Shown here piece after piece: positions 20,286 to 29,800 of a stretch of 42,500 bases of DNA. The notes under the pieces are model-generated. The model was not told the DNA's origin. It did not search any database and was given only the letters and a program-made list of their open reading frames with translations. The first letter of the stretch is position 1. The number at the start of each line of letters is the position of its first letter. Made by a program: the position numbers and the translations under genes. This stretch comes from Paulinella micropora (Eukaryota; Cercozoa; Imbricatea; Euglyphida; Paulinellidae), in contig WBZZ01006518.1 in the NCBI GenBank assembly GCA_019918135.1, forward strand, positions 160,001 through 202,500. The letters run 5' to 3'.

Positions 20286-21504
20286 ATGTCTCACCAACGA
20301 AATTTGGTAGCACAAAATCCTAAAGGAGAGTTCATTAACCTAAAAGTAGGATATGATGGACACATTGATAATATGAAGACAGCCTTCGGCGAAACAACAA
20401 CTGCGCAATTAACACCAGTATTACAAGAAATCTTTCCATATACCATTAATACTAGGATATGGACAAAAACAGAAACTAAAGCAAGTGTGTCATTTTTGGA
20501 TAATATGGCAGAATTGAAAACTCAAGCAAATGCGACGGCGGATGCTGGATTAGTAAGTAAAAGGAGAATAAAATATAGAACTGGAACGGGTGTACTTGCT
20601 CGCTTTACTGCTCTATGGACAACGGATGATACAAAAGATTACTATTCATTTATTGGAATAGGAAACGACCTTAACAATGGCTTTTATTTTTACAAAAATC
20701 AAGCAGGAATGAATATCGCACATTGTTCGGGAAATGCTGTAGATTATATTGACCAAGTAGATTGGGACGACCCTTGCGATGGAACTTCGGCTATGCCTGA
20801 CTTAGATTGGAGCGTAGGAAATGTATTTCAAATTCAATTTCAATATCTCGGATTTGGTGCATTAAGTTTTCAATTGAAAATCCTGAGACTGGTGATTTCC
20901 AACTAGTTCATATGATTAAGTATGCGAATGATAATAATGGTGTAAGCCTGCGAAATACGACATTACCCTTTACAGCCGTAATGAGAAATGATGCAAAGAC
21001 TGGAATACAAATTCTTAAAACGGCGAGTGCTAGTTTATTCATTGAGGGGTCAAATACTATTAATACAAGTATTACAAATACTGCGGAAGGAGACGAAAAA
21101 ACGAGCACCACTGAAAGCCCATTTTAAGTATCAGGAATAAAGCACTATTCAATAATAGCCTAACCAACTATTCAAATGTCTTTCCTTCCTTGGTAAGTAT
21201 TACAAATGAAGATACTAAGTCAAATGTCGTCAGAATGGTATTGAATGGAACGCTAACAGGGGCTGGTTTTGCTGATGTTGATGCCACAACTTCAATCGTA
21301 GATACAGACACAAAAGCAACCGCTATCGCCAACGGAACGACAATTTTTAAGATTTATGTAAATGCCACCTCAACTCAACAGATTAATCTCAGAACATACG
21401 ATATTCAATTAACACCGAACGATGTTTTGACATTCACACAGAAGGCTGTGTCGGCAGGTGCTGGTAGCAATATTAATGTAATCGCTAACTTTATTGAAGA
21501 ATAG
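20286..21504 (+). CDS. Phage-like virion surface protein (frameshifted)
   Basis: The first frame (206 residues) starts MSHQRNLVAQNPKGEF and contains KRRIKYRTGTGVLARFTALW, YYSFIGIGNDLNNGFYFYKN and NVFQIQFQYLGFGALSF. After a frameshift near 20870 it continues with IENPETGDFQLVHMIKYAN. The pattern GxGxxxRFTA...GIG..DGFxF...NVxxIQxQxLGFGxxxF...IExPxTGxFxxVHxIxYAN is one I associate with fibre/decoration proteins of tailed phages. A second break near 21120 precedes the C-terminal domain with LNGTLTGAGFADV and a beta-rich tail ending at 21504. I infer a capsid-attached or receptor-binding protein. It is the last rightward gene, convergent with the minus-strand gene ending at 21527. Confidence 0.75.
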
Positions 21505-21526
21505 ATATTTGTAAAGCAAGTAAAAA

Positions 21527-22013
21527 TTAATGAAAGAGCGATGTAATATCATATAAATATTTTTTACCGCATCTTTGTTATTAAAATAAGGTTGTTGAAT
21601 TAAATATTCAAGGTATTGTTTGTCAATCTTAGCGACATCTTCAATTTTCATTTTTTTATACTTACCATATTGAAGAAAAATATCGGTTTTCACTTTGTGC
21701 TATTTCTTCGCCGACATTCATTTTAATCTCTGTAATTCCAGTCTCTTTTAAATCAGTCTCCTTAAAAGGTATTGTTGTTTTGGAGGTAGTCAAAACAACG
21801 ATTTGCTCGCTCTTCGTCCAACACGTTTTCTAAAGGAATAACTACTTTCACATTATCATCTATGTTGGAAATCCCAACATTGGGCTTATATTGCTCATAA
21901 AAAGAAACAATGTCGGGTTTAGTCCATTTAATAGTGGGTTTCTTAACTTCGCTGTCAATGTTCCATTTTTAAATTTCATTCAAGTAGTCCTGCTTGGTGC
22001 TTAGGTCTGTCAT
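21527..22013 (-). CDS. FGKYKGK-domain protein, copy 1 (stop codon and frameshifts)
   Basis: Starts at the ATG at 22011-22013 (MTDLSTKQDYLNEI). An in-frame TAA at codon 15 interrupts it, then an acidic middle (NVKVVIPLENVLDEERA), two frameshifts near 21790 and 21690, and the C-terminal domain LQYGKYKKMKIEDVAKI followed by YLEYLIQQPYF. That domain matches its neighbour at 22025-22329 and resembles the small (F)GKYKGK...YLxWLLKQ module found at the C-terminus of some exonucleases and in DUF3820-type proteins. The end at 21527 assumes a frame change near 21545; otherwise the frame runs to 21409 and overlaps the convergent gene. Function is unknown; a nucleic-acid role is a guess. Confidence 0.6.
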
Positions 22014-22024
22014 TGATATATATA

Positions 22025-22329
22025 CTACAAAATAATTTTTATTAAATGTATTTTTCTTACTTCACTTTTAATGTCGGTAAATTTCTCAAACCAAGGCTGT
22101 TTCATAACCCATTCAAGATATGGCTTATCAATAACTGCTACATCTTGAATTTTCTTACCTTTATACTTACCAAATGGAAAAATATCCCTTGGCTTGCCTT
22201 CCTTTCTCTTTTCAATTACCTTGATTTCATCGTTAATTACCTTTTGAATATCGGTAAGAGCAAAAGTTTCTTTTTTTTTTCAATAGAGAGTTTCTCAAAC
22301 TTCTCGCATAGTCTTGTAAGGGTAGTCAT
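22025..22329 (-). CDS. FGKYKGK-domain protein, copy 2 (frameshift in an A10 run)
   Basis: The ATG at 22327-22329 begins MTTLTRLCEKFEKLSIEKK, then a run of ten A (coding strand, about 22263-22272) shifts the frame. Beyond it lies TFALTDIQKVINDEIKV, a Lys/Arg segment, and FPFGKYKGKKIQDVAVIDK with YLEWVMKQPWFEKF, ending at 22025. The total is about 100 residues. The C-terminal domain is the better-preserved copy of the one in the neighbouring gene, with 11 bases between them on the same strand, so they are tandem paralogues. The family resemblance is to the exonuclease-C-terminal/DUF3820 type by motif only. The A10 site could be a mutation, a sequencing slip or a slippage site. Confidence 0.68.
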
Positions 22330-22411
22330 AGTATAGTATAGGATATATACTTTATAGAAAAAATAAATAAATAAAAAAATTATGAAGTTTAACTCCATAA
22401 CCCATATCTCT

Positions 22412-22447
22412 ATCTCCGACATGTCGGAGATTTACGTGTCGGAGATT
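22412..22447. terminator. Palindrome plus half-repeat after the polymerase gene
   Basis: ATCTCCGACATGTCGGAGAT (22412-22431) is a perfect 20-bp palindrome, followed by a second half-site (gtgtcggagatta, 22436-22447). It sits about 35-50 bases downstream of the polymerase stop at 22480, in the gap before the next minus-strand gene. Hairpins at gene ends set transcript 3' ends in some giant viruses, so a terminator or polyadenylation hairpin is plausible. Confidence 0.55.
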
Positions 22448-22479
22448 ACCTATATTGTTTTTGTTATACTAAATATCCT

Positions 22480-25400
22480 TTAATATCCGAACGGGCGTGT
22501 TTCAATCGCATTATCTACAATTCCAATTACCTGCCTCTTCGTGTAGGTAAAACTAAATATCTTTTCCAAGTATTCACTCGTTATTTTTTTCTTTTGTTTG
22601 TCTCGTGTTATCTTGTTGTTTTGTATTATAACTACTTTGCCAGACTTCTCAATTCGCTTAGCAATTCTTAATTCTTCCTCGGTCTCTAACAATCCGCCAG
22701 TTCATTTTTACCCTTCTCAAATAAATCTGTGTTTTTAATACCAAGCCCGCAACTGATTACACTTAACATATTAGGTAAGTTTAAGGCCTTCTTCGTCTCG
22801 TAATTCATACTGAAGCCCTTCACTTTCATACTGGCTTTGCCGTTATCTAATAAGTATCCGTAGCACTTTGCCCCGCCTCCAACGAAGGTCTTTATCTTGG
22901 CTCCCTTTAATTCATCTGTCCAGTCCCCGAGTAGTTTGCCCGTCTTTACATCATCTTCGCCTTTCGTCAGGTCTGTGGTATATATTACACTATCCGTATC
23001 GTGGTATAGAATTCTCCTGCCTAGTCTGTCCATCATCTCATAAAGTCTCATTCTCGCGTGGCAGGTAGTAAATAGAGCAACTACAATATTTGTCTTAATC
23101 GGGTCGCTGACCGCATCCTGTTTTAAATCATAACTGGCCTCTATTATTTCGTCGTTGATTATGTTAATATTTATGTTATCCACTGATTTATCGTTCATTA
23201 GTTTGTATAGGGTTTCCTTATCCCTTATCATTTTGTTTTGTTTTTTGTTCTGCTTCTCTCCAAACTTACCCCACAAGGAGTTCAAGCACAACTTAGCCAC
23301 CGCACGGCGACCTGAGTTTTCTTCTATTTTGTTTTCATCCATCTTAACACCCATTTTAACTTCCATACTGCTTATGTAATTTTGTTTTTCGGCTTCCGTA
23401 TTACATCCCGCTGGGTATCCGCTGGACTCTTGTTTACTTTCAAGAATGTCTTTATGTATTCTTTGAAAAGGCTACTGCTTTGTTCTTTCCAGTGCCATAC
23501 TTCATATACTTTTATCAACTTATACCCTTTGTCTAAGGCCTTGTAAATTTCTGGAGTTGCCCATGTACCCGTTATTGCTCGTTCTTTATCTGTGTGCTTA
23601 CATTCGCCATGTTGCTCAGTCACTCCGCACTTATCGCATAAGTAATACATCATCTTGCCTCTGTCCGCTTTTGGTAAGACTGGGTGTAGTAATCCTCTCG
23701 GCGGTAGCATCTTAACCTTAGCCACTCCGAAATATTCTCTAGTTATAATTTTGTTTTTCATATTTTTTCTTTCCTCCTCGTTGCTTGGTCTAATAATTAT
23801 ATGGTGTCCGCTTGGATAAAGGTCGTAATACATCACGGTCGGATAAAGTGAGCATATGTCAATATATTTCGCATACTCATTATCATGTCGTGATTTCCAA
23901 TACAATGTTAGAGCATTCGTTCTACCTCCAAACATTGCTTCTCGTGGGTTTAATCCTTCTTGTTCCATAATTCGTTCGTTGGTATCCTCGGCCAGTCTTT
24001 CACTGGTTTTCATCAGGCTCCAATCACATTCCCAGACACTTATTACTTTTACCTGTTGGCTCAGTTGTTTTTCTCTTCTCATTGTTTCCTTGTATAGTTC
24101 GCCCATAGTCTTATTTTTCTTGGCATTCATTGCATTGCAGTTCCAACACTTCTGACAGCCGTGCCAATGACACCCGTAAAACTCATAAGCGACGTTTTTT
24201 TTCGCCGTCCCAACCATCCACATATATTTTTGATTGCCGAGTTGAAACATTTTTTCACCTCCGTTGAATGCGTGTTTAATATCGGTTTTGTCTAGTCTGC
24301 TTCTGTAGGCTAACCATTCAACACAAGCCCTTGAAGCCATCCTGTTTTGTTTTTCCGCTTTCAATACCGCAATTGAATTAACAGGCATAAACTTAGCACG
24401 ATACAGAGCCATAACACAACTCGCAATAGTTGTATATTGAAACGGGTCAATACCGAATTCAAGAAACTGCTTTCTAAAATCTATACAGCCCTTTCTCAGT
24501 ATATCAACATCTGAATGACAATACTCTGAGATTTCCTTCGCCATATCAAAGTGGTTGTGATTATTAACCTGTTGTTCATACCATTCAAGAAATTCCTTTC
24601 GTTTATCTCCTCGCATAGTGTCGTAGCCGTAATGTTTCTTGTGTGGCATAACCCCAACATAGTTTTTGTTCTTGTCTGTGTTGAAGAAGTGCGGAAAGTA
24701 TCCTTTCTTAAGTTCCGTTAGTCCGAATGTCTTTGGAAAGTCAGACAATGGCATCGTAAGGAAACTCAAACTATCAATGAAGCGGTATTTCTTATGTGAT
24801 CATCATTATCTTACCGCCTTGGTAAATGACAAATGGTGTCTGTTTGTTATCTACAAGCAACTTAAGAATAAACTGACAATCATAACCGCGGGCATTGTGC
24901 GCGATAAATGTAAATCCGCTGTGTTTAGTGTCAAAAGCCCAATTACAGAAATCTTGAATGTTCTTATGTATGATAGGTGGTTCCTTTGCATCGTAATACT
25001 GGCTTTCAGCATGATTAACAATGTGCTCGCCTGTATCCTGTGTCGCTTCAAAGTCAAAGAATATGTATTGTTCTGACGGCGGTAGGATTTCTTTTTGGAC
25101 TATTTCACATTGGTGCTCTAGTGGTTTCAGTTCTTTACAATTACTGCATTTCGCATATCCGCATTTATGTATGTCTTTCTTTCTGTAGTTCAATCCGCAC
25201 GATTTGCATTTCGCTTTAATGTCGCAGGTTGTGGTCTTGTGGTTATTGAAGCATTCAGTGTTTGGAAACTTTCTATTACATTTCTCACATTCTTTCCACT
25301 GGCTCTTGTCATTTATTCCCTTACATCCCTTGGTTTCGCAGATACTACATTTGGCTTCACAGGCATGTCTTTCCATATACCCTCTTAGACATAACTCACA

Positions 25401-26474
25401 GAAATTCTTTTTTCCTAGCATAGACTTCATGTTAGTTATGGCATCGTAATGTCCTTCAGTCTTTAGAATGTAAAGGTTAGTAAGCCGTTCGCCTTTCTCA
25501 TCTACTAAATTAGTCTTATAGACGATTTGGTCAGGAAATTCAACAATAACCAGATTGTATTTAATGTGATTAGCAAATGTATTAATTTCTGGTATCCCAC
25601 ACACATCCTTAATAACTTTCGCTTCATCGTGCAAAGCCTCAGCCATTTCCTGCTGTATCTTTCTCCCCATTAATATTGTTTTGTATTTTTGATGTTTTTC
25701 CATTTTTGCTTTGACAACAACGATTGCTCGTGCTAGGCATAAGTTATCGCTATTAGTAATACAGATTACTCCTTTCTTTCTATATACATCCAGTTTGTTC
25801 AAAACCTGTAGCCTTGCCCCGCCCGTAGGCATTTTAACAGACTTTAATACAAACTTTAATTTATCAAAGTTGGTGCCACTTTCATCCATATAAAGACTTT
25901 CGTTGCTTTGAAATATTGACGACAATCTTTCTAAAACTTTTTCAACCGAGATTTCATTGACATAATGTTGTCCTGTAGATACTTTGCCGTAATAATCTAC
26001 AAACTCAATACCTACATCAACCTTATCTCTTTGTCCCTGTCGTTTTAAAAAGTCGTTCAATATGATTTCAATAAATCTTATTACATCTCGCATAGTGAAA
26101 GACCGAAAGTTTCCATTCAACACAACCCTGTAAATACTTTCGTTTATTCCAAGTTTGTGCTCCTTTCTGTCGTCTCGCTTGATTTCGTAATTGCCATATC
26201 GCATCAAGTCTCTGACATTTTCCTTGATTTCTTTTTTCTCTTCAATCGTAGGTAAAGGTGGTGCTATTGGAATAGCATGGTGTTCAAAATACACCGCACC
26301 TCTTACTTGGTTCAAGTAGTTTTGGGCTGTCGGTGAATCTATCTTATACCCCCTTACATTTGGTTTAATATATAGGACGTCCCGACCCCTGACTAGTTTA
26401 ATTTCATAATTTATCTTATATTCCCTTAATCTATCCAACCTGTAGACTTTGCCGTTATACGTGTGTGTCTCCAT
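22480..26474 (-). CDS. polB: Protein-primed family B DNA polymerase (pPolB), three frameshifts
   Basis: This replicates the element from its terminal repeats. The first frame (24792-26474, 560 residues) has an N-terminal region, a Cys-rich multi-zinc segment (about residues 365-460, starting CELCLRGYMERHACEAKC), exonuclease motif I (FFDFEATQ, near 474) and motif II (FIAHNARGYDCQFIL, near 525). After a break near 24785 the second frame has motif III (EYCHSDVDIL), a YEFYGCHWHGCQKC insert typical of Maverick polymerases, and polymerase motif A (DICSLYPTVMYYDLYPSGH). After a break near 23370 come motif B (KLCLNSLWGKFGE) and motif C (YHDTDSVIYTTD). A last break near 22690 precedes the C-terminus ending PFGY. 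The total is about 1,320 residues, with all catalytic motifs kept. Confidence 0.95.
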
Positions 26475-26513
26475 GTTTGATAAATATATCTAAAGAAATA
26501 TAATTTTATAAAA

Positions 26514-26682
26514 TTAAAATAATTTTGCAGTCTCAAATGTGTGGTGTGTCCTGTGTCCTTGTGTGCCTCTATATAATGGTGTGTCTTTGTCTCTAACATA
26601 AAATTCGCCCATACCCCGTCTAAATGATTTCAATTCCGACGGCGTAATTGTTGTACGGCTATGCTATGCTAGCAAAACCCAT
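26514..26682 (-). CDS. Small basic hypothetical protein (frameshifted, about 56 residues)
   Basis: The ATG at 26680-26682 begins MGFASIA. A frame change at the doubled catag (about 26655-26662) leads to TPSELKSFRRGMGEFYVRD, then PLYRGTQGHRTHHTFE, ending in a stop at 26514-26516. The composition is normal for a protein and unlike random AT-rich sequence. It lies between the AP2-like gene and the polymerase on the same strand, 39 bases upstream of the polymerase start. No family is recognised. Confidence 0.45.
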
Positions 26683-26714
26683 AAATCCTATTAATCTTTT
26701 GTCTTTCCAAGATA

Positions 26715-26734
26715 ATCTCCAACGTGTTGGAGAT
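26715..26734. terminator. Palindrome just after the right AP2-like gene
   Basis: ATCTCCAACGTGTTGGAGAT is an almost perfect 20-bp palindrome (the central dinucleotide pairs as well), 3 bases beyond the stop of the gene at 26738. It is a diverged member of the ATCTCCGACATGTCGGAGAT set, with compensating changes in both arms (CCGAC/GTCGG to CCAAC/GTTGG). That supports selection for base pairing and a transcript-end role. Confidence 0.6.
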
Positions 26735-26737
26735 AAT

Positions 26738-27221
26738 TTACTTGCTATATCCTGAACCGCAATGGCAATTATTTTCTATATAACCACACATACTACATCT
26801 TTCGTCTTCTTCATTCCTATCTCCGACATGTCGGAGATTATTGACTTGTTCAACCTTCGATTTTAATAACTCTACGTTTTCTTTATGCTTATTAGATTTC
26901 TTATGTTTACATTTACTTCCATTTGTAATCTCTGCTCCACATTCGCAAATATAACTTTTGATTATCCATTTCTTGATTTTTCATTTTAATTGCTTTTCTT
27001 TCACGTTCGTAATTTATTTTCCATTCTTCATATTAAGGTATTACAACTTCTTTATGATATTTATTTGATTCTTCCAATTCCTGCTCTTTTGATTTGCCTT
27101 TTCCTATGCAGAAACTCTTACACATAACTTTTCCTCCTTCTCTCCATTGAACTTTCACCATAGGTCTTTTTTCATTATTCTTAACCATTACGCAACCTTT
27201 TGAAATCCTGAACGTCTTCAT
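26738..27221 (-). CDS. AP2-like DNA-binding plus zinc-ribbon protein, right copy (frameshifted)
   Basis: The first frame (27033-27221) starts MKTFRISKGCVMVKNNEKR and has VKVQWREGGKVMCKSF with SKEQELEESNKYHKE, aligning with the left copy (ISKG, VQW, EQALEEANK). After a break near 27030 the second part reads ICECGAEITNGSKCKHKKSN, a C-x-C...C...H zinc motif matching the left copy, then a helical stretch and CSMCGYIENNCHCGSGYSK. A perfect palindrome at 26819-26838 lies in frame within the helical stretch. The gene begins 50 bases inside the right terminal repeat and points inward, mirroring the left copy. Role unproven; terminal-repeat binding or transcription control fits the position. Confidence 0.7.
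26819..26838. repeat. Perfect palindrome inside the right AP2-like gene
   Basis: ATCTCCGACATGTCGGAGAT is identical to 22412-22431 but lies within coding sequence, read on the minus strand as NLRHVGD. The left AP2-like paralogue lacks it, so it looks inserted. Confidence 0.8.
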
Positions 27222-27270
27222 CCTATATATGTGTCTTTATAATTATTTAAATAGAAATTAACTTGTAAGA

Positions 27271-27604
27271 CTAAGGCTTATTTGCTTATAAATGCTTTCT
27301 GTATTGTTTGTTTGCGAAATGAAGAGGAGAGCCGTTTCTATTGCCTTTTTGCTGAAACAGAAAAAATGTTTTTTTGTTTTCGCATTTCTTGTCATTTTGC
27401 GTAATTTCTTTAATTATTGTGATGTCTTGAAGATGTCTTGAAGAATGTCTTGAAATAATAAACTATGAATAGGAAGAGAGATTTTGATGAAATTGTGAAT
27501 GATGGTAAAACATACTACTTTCAATAGGAGAGCCGTTGGAGCCGTTTTGATTTCAACGGAGGTATGTATTGAACACCTGTGCCCAAGTGGCACCCTATAC
27601 TGCT
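27271..27604 (-). repeat. Right inverted terminal repeat
   Basis: Reverse complement of 7160-7491 with about two substitutions and one 2-base indel. It ends ...CCCTATACTGCT, giving the CT terminus. The inner boundary is where both copies stop matching after the shared ataagccttag. Confidence 0.93.
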
Positions 27605-27610
27605 CTTAGA
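27605..27610. repeat. Right target-site duplication CTTAGA
   Basis: Second copy of the duplication at 7154-7159. It continues as acaacgttgatta, matching the host repeat near 5110 (reverse strand) and 34078. Confidence 0.85.
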
Positions 27611-28181
27611 ACAACGTTGATTATTACAGGCAAGACACCTAAAACAAAATACTGCTGTGTAAATTAACACTGTTAACCGTGGTCGTAACTTAAACTTGTA
27701 ATGAGAAATCAGAAGATGTGCATGTAGACAAGACTATAAGAAACTTGTAAATATGAGAAATGAGAAGATGTACATGTAGAAAAGACTGAAAAGAACATCA
27801 GATCGGATCTATAACTATATTGATTATGGTGAACATTTATTATTTGTGAGCAGATAGGTGTTTAGCAGTTTTTTGAAAGAGGAAATAGCGTTAGTGTCTT
27901 GAGGATGGCTCTCTCTCCAGTTGTGTTTCTGATTTCGCTTTTGATTTCTCTTTTTTCAAACGCATTTATTTCTCTTTGCAATAGTAGAATTTGTAATGGT
28001 GCAATATGTAATTAAAATCCATACTTACATAGGTACAGATACACACAAGTACTCACACACAGACAGACACACATAATAGTACATACATACACATGCACAA
28101 AAATACCAACACACACACACACACACACACACAAACACGCTCGCACACAAAAAAGCACCAACACACGCACTCACGCCCACG

Positions 28182-28212
<31 letters not shown>

Positions 28213-28506
28213 CACAATACATACATGCAATACGTGCATCTAATGCATCATACATACATACAAAGTCATACATACATACATACATTTTTGTATTATGTAT
28301 ATACTTAATTTTATAACTATTTATCTTATATAATCAGGTTTTTTGTTCTTGCTCGGTGGTTATTTATATTGACGTTTGTGATTGTTGCTGGTTTTCCAGC
28401 CAGGCCCGATGCTCCTCCCTCCCTCTCTCAGTCTCTCTACACAAATTCACTGAGTCTCTCTCTCCTCCCCCCCCCCCTCTCTCTCTCTCTCGCTTTTTGT
28501 TTGAGA
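27611..28506. repeat. Dispersed host repeat with CA/CATA microsatellite
   Basis: No gene. 27611-28025 matches the copies at about 5030-5430 and 34040-34400 in several blocks (aaacttgtaatgagaaatcag, gtgagcagata, gaaagaggaaatagcgttag). 28026-28290 is CA/CATA microsatellite. 28290-28410 matches 6700-6840. A CT-rich tract occupies 28415-28495. Confidence 0.8.
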
Positions 28507-28735
28507 GAGAGGAAGTAGTAGTAGTAGTTGGATTAGGGTTGGATAGTAGTAGTATTAGTAGTTGGATTAGGGTTAGATAGTAGTAGTACCAGTTGGACTA
28601 GGGTTAGATAGTAGTAGTAGCAGTTGGATTAGGGTTAGAGAGTAGTAGTAGTAGTAGTTGGATTAGGGTTAGAGAGTAGTAGTAGTAGTTGGGTTAGGGT
28701 TAGAGAGTAGTAGTAGTAGTTGGGTTAGGGTTAGA

Positions 28736-28784
<49 letters not shown>

Positions 28785-28842
28785 TGGGTTAGGGTTAGAA
28801 AGTAGTAGTAGTAGTAGTTGGATTAGGGTTATATAGTAGTAA

Positions 28843-28885
<43 letters not shown>

Positions 28886-28942
28886 TGGATTAGGGTTAGA
28901 TAGTAGTAGCAGTAGTTGGAGTAGGGTTAGATAGTAGTAGTA

Positions 28943-29000
<58 letters not shown>

Positions 29001-29272
29001 TGGATTTGAGAGTAGTAGTAGTTGGATTAGGGTTATATAGTAGTAGTAGTAATAGTAGTTGGATTAGAGTTAGAAAGTAGTAGTAGTAATTGGATTAGGG
29101 TTAGATAGTAGTAGTTGGATTAGGATTTGAGAGTAGTAGTAGTTGGATTAGGGTTAAATAGTAGTAGTAGTAGTAGTTGGATTAGAGTTAGAAAGTAGTA
29201 GTAGTAATTGGATTAGGGTTAGATAGTAGTAGTTGGATTAGGGTTAGGGTTAGGATTAGGGTTAGGGTTGCC
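28507..29272. repeat. TAG / TTAGGG minisatellite (interstitial telomere-like array)
   Basis: A mosaic of (TAG)n and units like ttggattagggttagatag, of variable length, repeated roughly 20 times. It ends at 29236-29272 in consecutive ttaggg-type repeats with single-base variants. Unique sequence continues on both sides, so this is interstitial and not a chromosome end. Confidence 0.88.
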
Positions 29273-29800
29273 TACTCCTTCACCGCTCACACACACACAT
29301 TCACTGTCTCTCTCCTCCCCTACCACCTCACCCTCTCTCTTTCTTTCTTGTTTTCACCCTTGCATTCCTCTCTCTTTCTCTCTTTCTCTCTCTCTCTCTG
29401 TCTTGTTTTTTGTTTGAGAGAGAGAAAGGAGAAAGGAGGGCAGAAGGGAGGGGGGGGGGCCAATGAAGGGGGTTTTGCTTGGGATGACCAAGGGAAGGTA
29501 CACCGCCGCCTGTCTCTCTTTGTATCTCTGTTTCTGTCTCTTTTATCAGACTGACGAGGGGAGTGTGATATGGACTGGTTGGGAGAGGGAAAAAACAAAG
29601 ACAGGGCGGGGTTTGGGGGGGGGGGGGGCCAGAGAAGATGCGGGGCAGGCCGAAAGCAGAAAGAGCGAGGGGGGGACAGGAGTCGGGAGGGAATGGGGGA
29701 GGAATGGGACAAAGAAAATGATTGACCAGGATGAAAAGAAGATTTTTTCTTTTAGCGAAGCGGGTGGCCAGCGGCACGTAAAAATTCGACCTTGCTAATT
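29273..29800. repeat. CT/GA-rich low-complexity sequence
   Basis: Tracts of (CT)n (29310-29400) followed by (GA)n and G-rich sequence (29416-29660). Open frames here are low-complexity Pro/Ser/Arg and show no domain. No gene is supported. Confidence 0.75.

Larger units (their letters stand above)
7160..27604. mobile_element. Maverick/Polinton-type virus-like DNA element, complete ends, genes frame-broken
   Basis: The element is a 20,445-bp unit with inverted terminal repeats of 332 and 334 bp, termini AG...CT and a 6-bp target duplication. It encodes the diagnostic Maverick set: retroviral-type integrase, protein-primed family B polymerase, FtsK/HerA-type packaging ATPase, adenovirus-type protease, and minor and major capsid proteins. 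Accessory genes include a phage-like tail fibre with an S74 domain and paralogous AP2-like genes at both ends. It is AT-rich and free of the C/G tracts and microsatellites of its surroundings, so base composition changes sharply at both borders. Nearly every gene carries frameshifts. The repeats differ by only about two substitutions and one 2-bp indel, which suggests a recent insertion or a homogenised pair. Confidence 0.95.

Noticed and set aside
28507..29272. Chromosome end (true telomere)
   Set aside because: Array is degenerate, mixed with TAG repeats, and ordinary sequence continues on both sides.
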